From contig JAFXQV010000016.1 of the NCBI GenBank assembly GCA_017526785.1, positions 1 through 42,980 on the forward strand: DNA of 42,980 nucleotides, written 5' to 3'. Shown here one piece after another: positions 1-8,536 of this stretch. The notes beneath the pieces are model-generated. The model saw only the letters and a list, made by a program, of their open reading frames with translations. It was not told where the DNA came from and did no database searches. This stretch comes from Oscillibacter sp. Its GTDB lineage: Bacteria; Bacillota; Clostridia; Oscillospirales; Oscillospiraceae. The stretch's first letter is position 1; the number at the start of each line of letters is the position of its first letter. The translations under genes and the position numbers were made by a program.

Positions 1-344
1 GGTACTACCCCCGTGACCGAGTACGATATTGAGTACGTGACCCCGCAAAACGGCAAAATCAGCGGCGCGGCGAAAGCGGCCGCCGATACGACGGTCACCG
101 TGACAGTCGAACCCGACGCGGGCTACAAGCTCGACAAGCTCACCGTCAACGGCAACGCGATTACTGGCACCACGTTCAAAATGCCCGCCGAAAAGGCGAA
201 AGTTGAGGCCACGTTCGTTGTCGACGGCGGCGGCGGTGGCGGTACTACCCCCGTGACCGAGTACGATATTGAGTACGTGACCCCGCAAAACGGCAAAATC
301 AGCGGCGCGGCGAAAGCGGCCGCCGATACGACGGTCACCGTGAC
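1..344 (+). repeat. Near-exact intragenic direct repeat (about 104 nt, unit 240 nt)
   Basis: Bases 1-104 and 241-344 are identical, then diverge at an Ala/Val-coding stretch. The copies encode the start of consecutive InlB B-repeats plus the preceding GGTTPVTE linker. Identity at synonymous sites indicates recent duplication or gene conversion. A shorter, diverged copy of the same segment lies at about 478-560. Confidence 0.9.
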
Positions 345-954
345 GGCCACCCCCGACGCGGGCTACAAGTTCAGCAAGCTGACCGTCAACGGCAGGGACG
401 TCACCGGAACTTCCTTCACCATGCCCGCCGAAAAGGCCACGGTCTCCGCCACGTTCGAGAAAGTCGAAGAGTACGATATCACGTACCAGAGCGCCCAGCA
501 CGGCAAAATCAGCGGCGTGGCGAAAGCGGCCGCCGATACGACGGTCACCGTGACAGTCGAACCCGACGACGGCTACAAGCTCGACAAGCTCACCGTCAAC
601 GGCGAGGCGGTCACTGGCACTACGTTCAAAATGCCCGCCGGAAAGGCCACAGTCTCCGCCACGTTCGTGGTAAAGCCCCCGCAACAGGGTTGCTATATCG
701 CAACTTCCGTGTACGGCTCCTATGACGCCCCGGAGGTCTGGACGCTCCGCAGATTCCGCGACGACGTGTTAGGCCAGACTTGGTACGGCCGCCTGTTCAT
801 CAAGGCCTACTATGCCACCAGTCCCACGCTTGTGCGCCTGTTCGGCGACGCCGAATGGTTCCGGAACTTCTGGCGCGAGAAGCTCGACGGCCTTGTGCAG
901 AATTTGCAGGACGACGGCTTCGAGTCCACCCCCTATCAGGATAAAGACTGGTAA
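1..954 (+). CDS. Secreted repeat protein with CFI-box C-terminal domain (5' end cut by window)
   Basis: The frame is open to the left edge and already inside a repeat (GTTPVTEYDIEY), so the true start lies upstream and the GTG at 13 is not a start. Three ~75-residue divergent InlB B-repeats are visible (pattern YDIxYxxxxxGKISG, then VTVTxxPDxGYKxxKLTVNG, then FxMPAxKAxVxATF). Repeats 1 and 2 are separated by a glycine linker. The last ~85 residues begin GCYIATSVYGSYDAPEV and match the CFI-box C-terminal domain found at the ends of many bacterial secreted proteins, whose function is unknown. The InlB-type repeats suggest an extracellular or envelope location. No signal peptide can be seen because the N-terminus is missing. 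It is followed by a hairpin and by a second secreted repeat protein with its own promoter. The family call is confident; the role is unknown. Confidence 0.85.
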   Translation, partial: GTTPVTEYDIEYVTPQNGKISGAAKAAADTTVTVTVEPDAGYKLDKLTVNGNAITGTTFKMPAEKAKVEATFVVDGGGGGGTTPVTEYDIEYVTPQNGKISGAAKAAADTTVTVTATPDAGYKFSKLTVNGRDVTGTSFTMPAEKATVSATFEKVEEYDITYQSAQHGKISGVAKAAADTTVTVTVEPDDGYKLDKLTVNGEAVTGTTFKMPAGKATVSATFVVKPPQQGCYIATSVYGSYDAPEVWTLRRFRDDVLGQTWYGRLFIKAYYATSPTLVRLFGDAEWFRNFWREKLDGLVQNLQDDGFESTPYQDKDW

Positions 955-986
955 TTTATCCGGTTTTCCGTAACTCCGCCATGAAA

Positions 987-1026
987 ATGCCCCGTTCCCG
1001 TCTCCCCGGAGCCGGGGACGGGGCAT
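987..1026 (+). terminator. Hairpin after the CFI-box gene
   Basis: The outer stem is ATGCCCCGT (987-995) with ACGGGGCAT (1018-1026), enclosing an inner stem CCCCGG/CCGGGG (1004-1017). It begins 32 nt after the stop codon. There is no clear U-tract, so it may be a processed 3' end rather than a classic intrinsic terminator. Confidence 0.5.
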
Positions 1027-1068
1027 CGCAATTGTAAGATAAACGTAACACCGAAAGCGCCTTTTCTA

Positions 1069-1077
1069 TGCTATAAT
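1069..1077 (+). promoter_or_regulatory. Extended -10 promoter of the LRR_5 gene
   Basis: TGCTATAAT is a perfect extended -10 (TGnTATAAT, hexamer 1072-1077). No good -35 lies 16-18 bp upstream, which fits an extended -10 promoter. The leader to the ATG at 1137 is about 50 nt. Confidence 0.5.
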
Positions 1078-1136
1078 CAAACTGGCGGGGGTTCCATCCC
1101 TTTCCCGCCAAAATATGGAATCAGGAGGCGTACGTA

Positions 1137-4100
1137 ATGAAACGAAAATTGCTCGGTATTCTGACGCTCGTCTTTCTCCTGCTGATGAGTGCGCGGACGG
1201 CGTCCGCCACGTCGGACTACACGGTACCCGGCGGGCAGATTTCCATCAGCGCTACGGGCGTGGTGGTGTCCAGTTCGACGACTGTCACGGAGGCCATCAT
1301 CCCGGCGAAAGTCGGGGACGTGCCTGTCACCGCCATTGGAAAGGGCGTGTTCAAAGACCGCTCGAAGCTCACCCGCGTTGTCATCCCGGACAGCGTGAAA
1401 ACCGTGGGGGCGGACGCGTTCAACGGCTGCGGGGCGCTGGAAGATGTGACGCTCCCGGCGGGCGTCACGCTGGAAACCAACGCGTTCGCGTGGTGCCGTT
1501 CGGTCAATCATGTGAAGTTCACCGGAACGGGCGCTATGTCCGACTTCACGGACAGCTACACATGGACGCCGTGGTACTCCGGGTGCTACTACAACGACCA
1601 CGACTTGGAAATTGAGATACAGTCCGGTGTGACGAGTATCGGGGCGGACACGTTCCACAGTTGCGGGCGTCTGATAAAGGCGACCGTCCCCGACACCGTA
1701 AAGACCATCGGCGCGTCGGCGTTCGAGGGTTGCGGCAAGCTGGCGGACTTGTACTTTGTCCAGTACGCGGACGAAATCGGGGCGAACGCGTTCAAGAACT
1801 GCGGCGTGACGGGTGCTGTGACCGTCAAAGACGGCGTGGCGTTGATTCCGGCGGAGGCGTTTTATAATTGTTCCTCTCTGGAAACGCTGACACTTCCCAA
1901 CAGCGTCAAGACCGTTGGGGAGAACGCTTTCAACAGTTGTAGCGCGCTTGCAACGCTGACGCTCCCGGCAGACGTCACACTGGATACCAACGCGTTCGCG
2001 TGGTGCCGGGGCGTCAGTGATGTGACCATCACCGGGACGGGGGACACGCTCATGTCCGATTTCACGGACAGTTACACATGGACGCCGTGGTACTCCGGCT
2101 GTTACTACAATGACCACGACTTGGTTGTGACCATTCAATCGGGCGTAACGAGTATCGGGGCGCACACGTTCCACAGTTGTGGGCGGCTGACCGTGGCGAC
2201 CGTCGCCGACACCGTAAAGACAATCGGCGCGTCGGCGTTCGAGGGCTGTTCCAGTCTGGGAAGCCTGTCCTTCGTCGAGTACGCCGACGAAATTGGGGCG
2301 TACGCGTTCAAAAACTGTTCCGGCGCGACGGGTGCCGTGACGGTCAAGGACGGCGTGGCGTCGATTCCGGCGGGGGCGTTCTACGGCTGTTCGTCCCTGC
2401 AAACGCTCACGCTCCCCAACAGTGTCAAGGCCGTGGGCGCGGACGCGTTCAACGGCTGTTCGTCGCTGGCAACGCTGACGCTCCCGGCGGATGTCACATT
2501 GGATACCAACGCGTTCGCGTGGTGCCGGGGCGTCAGTGATGTGACCATCACCGGAACGGGGAAAACGGTCATGTCCGATTTCACGGACAGCTACTCGTGG
2601 ACGCCGTGGTACTCCGGCTGTTACTACAACGACCACGACTTGGTTGTGACCATTCAGCCGGGCGTGGCGAGTATCGGGGCGCACACGTTCCACAGTTGCG
2701 GGCGGCTGACCGTGGCGACCGTCGCCGACACCGTAAAGACAATCGGCGCGTCGGCGTTCGAGGGTTGCGGCAAGCTGGAAAGCCTGTCGTTCGTCCAGTA
2801 CGCCGACGAAATCGGGGCGTACGCGTTCAAAAACTGTTCCGGCGCGGCGGGTGCCGTGACGGTCAAAGACGGCGTGGCGTCGATTCCGGCGGGGGCGTTC
2901 TACGGCTGTTCGTCGCTGGAAACGCTCACGCTCCCCGAGAGTGTCAAGACCGTTGGGCAAGACGCCTTCAACGGCTGTGCCGCGCTGGCAAACGTGACGA
3001 TTCCGGCGGGCGTCACGCTGGACGGCAACGCCTTCGCGTGGTGCCGGGGCGTCAGCCACGTACTGTTTATCGGCAATGGCGAAATGTCCGACTTCACGGA
3101 CAGCTACACATGGACGCCGTGGTACTCCGGCTGTTACTACAACGACCACGACCTGACCATTGAAATCCAGTCGGGCGTAACGAGTATCGGGGCGCACACG
3201 TTCCACAGTTGCGGACGGCTGACCGTGGCGGCCGTCGCCGAGAGCGTAAAGAAAATCGGCGCGTCGGCCTTCGAGGGTTGTTCCAAGCTGGAAAGCGTAT
3301 CCTTCGCCCGCTACGCCGACGAAATCGGGGAATACGCCTTTAAAAACTGTTCCGGCGCGGCGGGTGCCGTGACGGTCAAGGACGGCGTGGCGTCGATTTC
3401 GGCGGGCGCGTTCTACGGCTGTTCGTCCCTGCAAACGCTCACGCTCCCCGAGAGCGTCAAGACCGTTGGGCAGGACGCCTTCAACGGCTGTTCCGCGCTG
3501 GCCGACGTGACGCTTCCGGCGAATATCACGCTGGACAACAACGCCTTCGCGTGGTGCCGTGGCGTCAGCCATGTGACGTTCACCGGGACGGGCGAAATGT
3601 CCGACTTCTCGAACAGTTACTCTTGGACGCCGTGGTACTCCGGCTGTTACTACAACGACCACGACGTATCCATTGACATCGCGCCGGGCGTAACGAGTAT
3701 CGGCAACAGTGCCTTCCGGGGTTGCGGACGCGTGCAAAGCATGACCGTCCCGCTGAGCGTCACGCGCATTGACTACGCCGCCCTGCATGACTGCGCGACG
3801 CTCCATGTCTACTACGCCGGGACGGAGGCGCAGTGGGGCGGCGTGGACAACATCGGCACGTCCGGGAACACAAAACTGGTCATGCACTACGGCAGCGCGG
3901 CAAAGCTGGTCGTGACCGCGCCCGACGGGCGGACGGTGCTTTCACAGGAATTCTCCGCGCCGGAAAGCGCCGTTGTGTTTGTCGTGGGCTACGACAGCGC
4001 CGGGAAAATGACCGAAACGCAGTCGAAAACGGGTGCCGCCGCCGTGTCGTTCAGCGTCTCCGACAAGCGCACGGCGAAAGTCCGGGTACTGACCTTCGGC

Positions 4101-4145
4101 ACGGATTACGCGCCCCTGCTTGCTCCGCTGGAAGCGACCGTTTAA
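1137..4145 (+). CDS. Secreted BspA-like leucine-rich repeat (LRR_5) surface protein
   Basis: The product is 1002 aa with a clear Sec signal peptide (MKRKLLGILTLVFLLLMSA, cleavage probably after ASA near residue 25). The start is fixed by AGGAGG at 1123-1128, 8 nt before ATG. Most of the chain is an LRR_5 solenoid with units such as xIGAxAFxGCxxLxxLxLPxSVKTVGxxAF. The solenoid is organised in a ~171-173-residue super-repeat. Each super-repeat carries an aromatic insertion containing TPWYSGCYYNDHD, present five times. The C-terminal ~100 residues (from about 3890) form a non-repeat beta-rich domain. There is no LPxTG or SLH motif, so cell attachment is unclear. BspA-family LRRs act in adhesion and matrix binding; a host- or neighbour-binding role here is inference. 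Confidence 0.9.
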   Translation: MKRKLLGILTLVFLLLMSARTASATSDYTVPGGQISISATGVVVSSSTTVTEAIIPAKVGDVPVTAIGKGVFKDRSKLTRVVIPDSVKTVGADAFNGCGALEDVTLPAGVTLETNAFAWCRSVNHVKFTGTGAMSDFTDSYTWTPWYSGCYYNDHDLEIEIQSGVTSIGADTFHSCGRLIKATVPDTVKTIGASAFEGCGKLADLYFVQYADEIGANAFKNCGVTGAVTVKDGVALIPAEAFYNCSSLETLTLPNSVKTVGENAFNSCSALATLTLPADVTLDTNAFAWCRGVSDVTITGTGDTLMSDFTDSYTWTPWYSGCYYNDHDLVVTIQSGVTSIGAHTFHSCGRLTVATVADTVKTIGASAFEGCSSLGSLSFVEYADEIGAYAFKNCSGATGAVTVKDGVASIPAGAFYGCSSLQTLTLPNSVKAVGADAFNGCSSLATLTLPADVTLDTNAFAWCRGVSDVTITGTGKTVMSDFTDSYSWTPWYSGCYYNDHDLVVTIQPGVASIGAHTFHSCGRLTVATVADTVKTIGASAFEGCGKLESLSFVQYADEIGAYAFKNCSGAAGAVTVKDGVASIPAGAFYGCSSLETLTLPESVKTVGQDAFNGCAALANVTIPAGVTLDGNAFAWCRGVSHVLFIGNGEMSDFTDSYTWTPWYSGCYYNDHDLTIEIQSGVTSIGAHTFHSCGRLTVAAVAESVKKIGASAFEGCSKLESVSFARYADEIGEYAFKNCSGAAGAVTVKDGVASISAGAFYGCSSLQTLTLPESVKTVGQDAFNGCSALADVTLPANITLDNNAFAWCRGVSHVTFTGTGEMSDFSNSYSWTPWYSGCYYNDHDVSIDIAPGVTSIGNSAFRGCGRVQSMTVPLSVTRIDYAALHDCATLHVYYAGTEAQWGGVDNIGTSGNTKLVMHYGSAAKLVVTAPDGRTVLSQEFSAPESAVVFVVGYDSAGKMTETQSKTGAAAVSFSVSDKRTAKVRVLTFGTDYAPLLAPLEATV
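1551..3660 (+). repeat. Five-copy ~515-bp super-repeat inside the LRR gene
   Basis: The anchor TGGACGCCGTGGTACTCCGG occurs at 1563, 2079, 2598, 3111 and 3624, giving spacings of 516, 519, 513 and 513 bp. All spacings are multiples of three. Long stretches between anchors are nearly identical in DNA, so copy number could change by recombination. Confidence 0.9.
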
Positions 4146-4173
4146 CCCGTTAGAAGTTGCAATTTCTAAAAAG

Positions 4174-4201
4174 CGCCCTCCCCTGTCACCGGGGGAGGGC
4201 G
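4174..4201. terminator. Bidirectional intrinsic terminator
   Basis: CGCCCTCCCC (4174-4183) pairs with GGGGAGGGCG (4192-4201). It is flanked by an A-rich run on the left and GTTTC on the right. It lies between the convergent stops of the LRR_5 gene (4145) and sbcC (4209), so it can serve both. Confidence 0.8.
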
Positions 4202-4208
4202 TTTCGCG

Positions 4209-6956
4209 TCAGACACGGATAGAGACCGCGCTTCCGCCGCTTTTCCGCTTCGTGACCAAAATCTGACGGTCAATCTGTTCTTTGAGGGCGTCGACATGGG
4301 AGATAATGCCAATCAGGCGGTCACAGTCGGCCAGACTTTTGAGGGCGCGGATGGCCTGCTGTAACGCGTCGGGGTCGAGGGAACCGAAACCTTCGTCAAC
4401 AAACATCGTGTCGAGCCGGACGCCGCCCGACGACGATTGTATTTCGTCCGACAGCCCCAGCGCCAGCGCCAGCGACGCTTGGAACGATTCCCCGCCCGAA
4501 AGCGTGTTCACGTCGCGCTCTGTGCCGTTGTAGAAGTCCATCACGTCCAGTTCCAGACCCTGCTTGGCCTCGGAGGCGTCCCGCCGCCGGAGTTCGTACT
4601 GCCCATCCGACATGATTTTCAGGTGCCGGTTCGCCCGGTACAGAATGCGGTCGAAACAGGTCATCAGCACGTATGTTTCGAGCTTGACGCCGCGCCCCCG
4701 GTTGCCGTTGGCCGTGACGGACAGCGCGTGAACCCATGTATACTTGTCCTCTAAGGCGCGCAGGGTGTCACCGCCCGCGCGGATGTTGGCCGCCGCCGCG
4801 CGGTTCACGCTGGCGCGGGTACTGAACTCCTTTAACTGTTTCATGACCAGTCCGGCGCGGCCGGAGAGCGTCGAGAAATCGGCGTCCAGTTCTTCGCGGT
4901 CGGGCGTGTCCTCGGCCGAAACCTGCTCTTCCAGTTGCGCGATACTGCCCCGGAGACGTTCGGCGTCGCGCTGTCCGTCCTCCACGGCCTTCCGGGCGCG
5001 TTCGAGTGCGTCGCGCATCGTCTCGCGGGACTGTTCCAGCGTCTTGATTTTCTCCCGCGCGGCGGCTTCGCTGTCGTACTGTAACGCGGCGTCAAGGTCT
5101 CGGAGCTGTGCCGTGAGTTCCTGTAAGCGCGTACTGTCGGCGGTCGTTTGCTGTTCGCGTTCTTGGATACGCGTTTCGAGTTCCTGCAAGTCGGCTTCCC
5201 GTACGGGTATTTCCGCGTCGAGTTCCTCCCGGCGCTTGACAAGTCCCCGCACTTCCCGCGCCCCGGCTTGTACGCGTTCCGCTTCGGCTTCGGCACTTCG
5301 TAACGCGCCGGAAAGCCCCGCCTCCATGTCGTCCAGCGTCGCGCAGTCCGGGAACAACGCCGCCCCGCGTCCGCGCAACGCCTCCCGCGACGATTCCGAC
5401 TGCCCTTTCAGGCTTCCGGCGTACGTGCTGGCGGCCGTCGCGGCGGACTGCGCTTTGTCGGCGTTCTGCCTGCACTTTTTCAGTTGCGCCTCTGTCGGGG
5501 CGTGGGCGGACTTCGACGCCGGGCGCGGGTGTTCCGTCGAGCCGCACACCGGACACGGCGCGCCCGGTTTCAGGCACGTTTCCGCCAAAATCCCCGCCTG
5601 TTCGTCTAAAAACGCCTGATTCTGCGTGTCATATTCCGCTTGTAAGCGCTTCGCCGTGTCCCGGGCTTGCAGGTACGCGTTTTGGGCGTTCGTGAAATCC
5701 TGCTCTAACTTGTGATACGCCCCGATATCGGCCTGAAACTGGTTCAGGTCGCTTTTCCGGGCGTCGGCGTCCCGCTGGGCGGCTTTGAGACGTTCCAGAC
5801 GCGCCGGGGCGTCCTCTAACGCCGCCCGTTCCTCCCGGAACGCCTCCAGCCGCCCGGACAGCTCCGCGCGTTCGGCCGCGTCGGCTTCGGCGTCTATCTG
5901 GCGGTGTTTCAGCGTCCGCGACAGCCGCGACAAGTCTGATTTGAGTGCCTCGCGCTTCGCGTACTCCGAAAGACGCGTTTCGAGCGCGGCGGCCTCCGCG
6001 CCCAAGCGTTCGTATTCCGGCTGACGCGCGGTTTCGGCGTCCAATGCCTCTTGGCGGCGCTTTAAATCGGGTTCCAGCGCCGCGAACCGCGTTCTTGTCT
6101 CCTGTAAGCGCTTCCGGGTGGCTTCCAGACGTTCCGCGCGTCGCAGTTCGGCCTTTACGGCGTCTAACCGCTGTTCGATATCGGCCTTTTCGGCTTCCGC
6201 CGACGCTTCGGCGGCGGCGTCTCTGTCAATCAGCGCGTCGAGAATCTCCGCCGCACGTTCGATGTCGTCCGGCAAAAGCGCCCCCGAAAGAAGCGTGTCC
6301 ATCTCCGCCGACAAGGCCTCGTCCGCGTCGCGGAGCGTGCCGTCCATGTACTGCCGCACACTTGCGCGGGCTTCGTCGCAACGCTGTTTTAACGCCCTGT
6401 CCTCGTCCTTCAAGCGTTCCTGCAAGCGTTCGTAACACCCCGTCTTGAAAATTTCGCGGAAAATCTCCGTCCGGGCATCGGTCTTGGCGTGCAGAAACTT
6501 CATGAAACCGCCCTGCGCGAGCATGGCGACCTGTGAGAACTGTTCGCGGTCGAGTCCCAAAATGTCGCGTACGGCGTTCGTGACATCCCTTGCCTTGGTG
6601 ACAATCCGGCCGCCGGGGCAGCGGAGTTCCGCCGACGCCTTTTTCTCTTTTCCGCGGCATGTCTGCGCCGGACAGCGCGTGACCGTGTACGCCTTGCCGT
6701 CGCACAGAAATTCCAGCGTGACCTCCGTCAAGGTGCCGTCGTCGGCGTACTTCGACCGGAGCATGTCTTTTGTGCGGCTGTCTCCGCTGGGTTCGCCGTA
6801 CAGGGCATAGGCAATGGCGTCGAAAAGCGTCGTCTTCCCCGCGCCCGTGTCGCCCGTTATCAGATAAAGCCCCTGCCCGCCCAGCTTGTCTAACTGTAGC
6901 GTGGTCTTGTCCGCGTAGGGGCCGAACGCCGAAAGCGTCAATGTTACAGGCCTCAT
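4209..6956 (-). CDS. sbcC: SbcC, Rad50-like ATPase subunit of the SbcCD nuclease
   Basis: This 915-aa SMC/Rad50-type ATPase works with SbcD to cleave hairpins and process DNA ends. The N-terminal ATPase half has Walker A GDTGAGKTT near residue 35. Long Glu/Arg/Ala-rich coiled coils flank a zinc hook CPVCG near residue 470. The C-terminal half has the ABC signature TLSGGESFQASLALALGLSD followed by Walker B MFVDEGFGSLD. Length is typical for Firmicute SbcC. The ATG overlaps the sbcD stop (ATGA at 6953-6956), so the pair is translationally coupled and transcribed from the sbcD promoter. Confidence 0.97.
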   Translation of the reverse strand: MRPVTLTLSAFGPYADKTTLQLDKLGGQGLYLITGDTGAGKTTLFDAIAYALYGEPSGDSRTKDMLRSKYADDGTLTEVTLEFLCDGKAYTVTRCPAQTCRGKEKKASAELRCPGGRIVTKARDVTNAVRDILGLDREQFSQVAMLAQGGFMKFLHAKTDARTEIFREIFKTGCYERLQERLKDEDRALKQRCDEARASVRQYMDGTLRDADEALSAEMDTLLSGALLPDDIERAAEILDALIDRDAAAEASAEAEKADIEQRLDAVKAELRRAERLEATRKRLQETRTRFAALEPDLKRRQEALDAETARQPEYERLGAEAAALETRLSEYAKREALKSDLSRLSRTLKHRQIDAEADAAERAELSGRLEAFREERAALEDAPARLERLKAAQRDADARKSDLNQFQADIGAYHKLEQDFTNAQNAYLQARDTAKRLQAEYDTQNQAFLDEQAGILAETCLKPGAPCPVCGSTEHPRPASKSAHAPTEAQLKKCRQNADKAQSAATAASTYAGSLKGQSESSREALRGRGAALFPDCATLDDMEAGLSGALRSAEAEAERVQAGAREVRGLVKRREELDAEIPVREADLQELETRIQEREQQTTADSTRLQELTAQLRDLDAALQYDSEAAAREKIKTLEQSRETMRDALERARKAVEDGQRDAERLRGSIAQLEEQVSAEDTPDREELDADFSTLSGRAGLVMKQLKEFSTRASVNRAAAANIRAGGDTLRALEDKYTWVHALSVTANGNRGRGVKLETYVLMTCFDRILYRANRHLKIMSDGQYELRRRDASEAKQGLELDVMDFYNGTERDVNTLSGGESFQASLALALGLSDEIQSSSGGVRLDTMFVDEGFGSLDPDALQQAIRALKSLADCDRLIGIISHVDALKEQIDRQILVTKRKSGGSAVSIRV

Positions 6957-8104
6957 GCCGTCGCCTCCTGTATCTCCTCCATGATGTGTTCGCAGAAGCG
7001 GCGCTGTTCGTCACGCATGGGGCGGCTGTTCTGCTGTTCGTAGAACGCGGCGAACAGGTCAACGGGCGTCCGGCCGTCGAGCGCGGCGGGGGCGTCCAGA
7101 CGCGCGGCGGCACGCGTACGGGCGTTGTCGTACTCCAGCCGCAACACGTTCGGACAGCGCGTCCGGAGTTTGCCGATTGCGTCGGGGATTTCGTCCTCGT
7201 CGGTCAGAATCACGCGGAAATAGTCGTCGGCGCGGGGGTCGTCACGTTCCCGCGACAGGATTTCGGCCAGCGTGCCGCGCAACTCGCGCATTTCGTGGAG
7301 CGGTTCCAGCGGGACAGTATGGAGTTTCAAGACGCCCTTCGCGCCGAGTTCCGCGACCGTGACCGACTTTTCGTGGCGGACTTCCGAAAACGAATACTTC
7401 AGCGGCGTTCCGCAGTAGCGCACGGATTCGCGCCCGACGTACTGCGGCTTGTGGATGTGTCCGAGCGCCACGTAGTCGAACGGCGCGAACACGGACAGGT
7501 CGACATTATCCAGCCCGCCGACGCTGACGCTTTCGGAATCGGACAGTTCGGGCGTCACCGCGCCGCCGTTGCCCGTGACGAACTGGTGCGCGATTAACAC
7601 GTTACGTTCGGCCGCCGGAACGTTCATCTGTTCGACGGCGACGCGGAGCGCGTCCGTGTAGGACGTGATTTCCGCGTCCGGGAAGCACTCCCGCACATGG
7701 ACGGGCTTCACGAACGGGAGCGAATAAACGTTGACGCTTCCGAACTCGTCGGAGAGCGTCACGGGCGTGACACTTCCGCTGTAAAGCGGCGCGATGTGAA
7801 TGCCGCTGGCCTCCATGAGCGACGCCCCGAACGATACGCGCTCCGGGGAATCGTGGTTGCCGCTGATAAGGAACGTCGGCAGATTACGCCCTGCAAGGCG
7901 CGTCAGGAAGTCGTCCAGAAGCTGGACGGCCTCGGCGGGCGGTACGGAGCGGTCGTACACGTCCCCGGCAATCAGCACGGCGTCGGGCTTCTCGCCGTCG
8001 ACAACGCGGAGAATTTTTTGCAGAATGTCGCGCTGGTCGTCAATCAGGTTGTGTTCGTTGAGCCGCTTCCCGAGGTGCAGGTCTGAAAGATGTATCAGCT
8101 TCAA
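6953..8104 (-). CDS. sbcD: SbcD, Mre11-like nuclease subunit
   Basis: The product is 383 aa with all calcineurin-like phosphoesterase motifs: HLSDLHLGK near the N-terminus, GDVYDR, SGNHDSPERVSF and LGHIHKPQ. These bind two metal ions for exo/endonuclease activity with SbcC. I choose the TTG at 8104 (MKLIHLSDLHLG). It has GGGAGGCG just upstream and gives the standard N-terminus. Longer versions starting at 8137 or 8164 would begin inside the -10 and -35 of the consensus promoter at 8136-8164. The gene overlaps sbcC by 4 nt. Confidence 0.95.
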   Translation of the reverse strand: MKLIHLSDLHLGKRLNEHNLIDDQRDILQKILRVVDGEKPDAVLIAGDVYDRSVPPAEAVQLLDDFLTRLAGRNLPTFLISGNHDSPERVSFGASLMEASGIHIAPLYSGSVTPVTLSDEFGSVNVYSLPFVKPVHVRECFPDAEITSYTDALRVAVEQMNVPAAERNVLIAHQFVTGNGGAVTPELSDSESVSVGGLDNVDLSVFAPFDYVALGHIHKPQYVGRESVRYCGTPLKYSFSEVRHEKSVTVAELGAKGVLKLHTVPLEPLHEMRELRGTLAEILSRERDDPRADDYFRVILTDEDEIPDAIGKLRTRCPNVLRLEYDNARTRAAARLDAPAALDGRTPVDLFAAFYEQQNSRPMRDEQRRFCEHIMEEIQEATA

Positions 8105-8135
8105 ATGGGTATCGCCTCCCGTGTCGGTTTTCGCC

Positions 8136-8164
8136 ATTATAGCAAGAGTTTTATTCGCTGTCAA
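8136..8164 (-). promoter_or_regulatory. Consensus sigma-A promoter of sbcDC
   Basis: On the minus strand, TTGACA (8159-8164) and TATAAT (8136-8141) are separated by exactly 17 bp. The predicted transcript starts near 8129 and gives a ~25-nt leader to the TTG start at 8104. Confidence 0.85.
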
Positions 8165-8184
8165 ATTCCCGCCTGCATGGCAAA

Positions 8185-8205
8185 CTCCCCGATTCCGTGT
8201 CGGTT
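8185..8205 (+). repeat. Left copy of a 21-bp direct repeat flanking the accessory island
   Basis: The 21 bases starting CTCCCCGATT and ending TGTCGGTT are identical to 11763-11783. Here the sequence cannot fold into the hairpin seen at the right copy, because the closing arm TCGGGGAG is absent. Its last two bases are the first two of the next promoter's -35. See the right copy and the findings. Confidence 0.85.
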
Positions 8206-8232
8206 GACAGTCTACGGAAAAGTGTGTATACT
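8204..8232 (+). promoter_or_regulatory. Promoter of the small membrane protein/STAND operon
   Basis: TTGACA (8204-8209), a 17-bp spacer and TATACT (8227-8232). Transcription would start near 8239. That excludes the ATG at 8235 and points to the ATG at 8268. It is divergent from the sbcDC promoter, with 39 bp between the two -35 boxes. Confidence 0.8.
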
Positions 8233-8267
8233 CTATGAATAAATTTCATCACGCGGAGGACATCTTC

Positions 8268-8504
8268 ATGATTACCATTGACGTTTTGAGCGCAATCCAT
8301 ACCCTGAATGAAATTTGCGGAATCCTGTCGTTCCTTGTGTCCTTAATCGCGCTGTGGAAGGTTTCGGACATTCAGAAAAATGTCAAGGTTGGGATTTCCG
8401 GAAACTCCGCCAAGCTCGACATCGCCGGACAGCGCGTCACAGGCAATAAAAACAGCCACATTTCACAGGCCGGACGTGATAACGTATTCCATAAGCCGCA
8501 ATAA
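8268..8504 (+). CDS. Small single-span membrane protein with C-terminal QAGRD motif
   Basis: The product is 78 aa. The start is set by GGAGGA (8255-8260), 7 nt before ATG. The in-frame ATG at 8235 sits on the predicted transcription start and has no ribosome site. One transmembrane helix (ICGILSFLVSLIALWKV, about residues 16-33) precedes a ~45-residue Gly/Asn/Ser-rich tail. The tail ends NKNSHISQAGRDNVFH. The next gene's product begins with a related segment (SHKDVMQAGHDINIY). The gap to that gene is 32 bp, with a shared promoter. I recognise no named family. Architecture and context suggest a membrane-targeting effector or partner of the STAND-like NTPase; this is inference. Confidence 0.75.
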   Translation: MITIDVLSAIHTLNEICGILSFLVSLIALWKVSDIQKNVKVGISGNSAKLDIAGQRVTGNKNSHISQAGRDNVFHKPQ

Positions 8505-8536
8505 CCCCGGAACCGCACAATAAGGAGGTGGCGTAA

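Noticed and set aside
1077-3887. A 936-codon open frame on the minus strand opposite the secreted LRR gene
   Set aside because: It mirrors the repeats of the plus-strand gene, reads as Arg/Val/His-rich low-complexity sequence, and has no family match. The plus strand has a signal peptide, ribosome site and terminator.
8105-8164. N-terminal extension of SbcD to 8137 or 8164
   Set aside because: It would run through a perfect -10 and -35. TTG 8104 has a ribosome site and gives the family-standard N-terminus.
8235-8237. Upstream ATG as start of the small membrane protein
   Set aside because: It lies at the predicted transcription start and lacks a ribosome site, whereas ATG 8268 has GGAGGA at ideal spacing.
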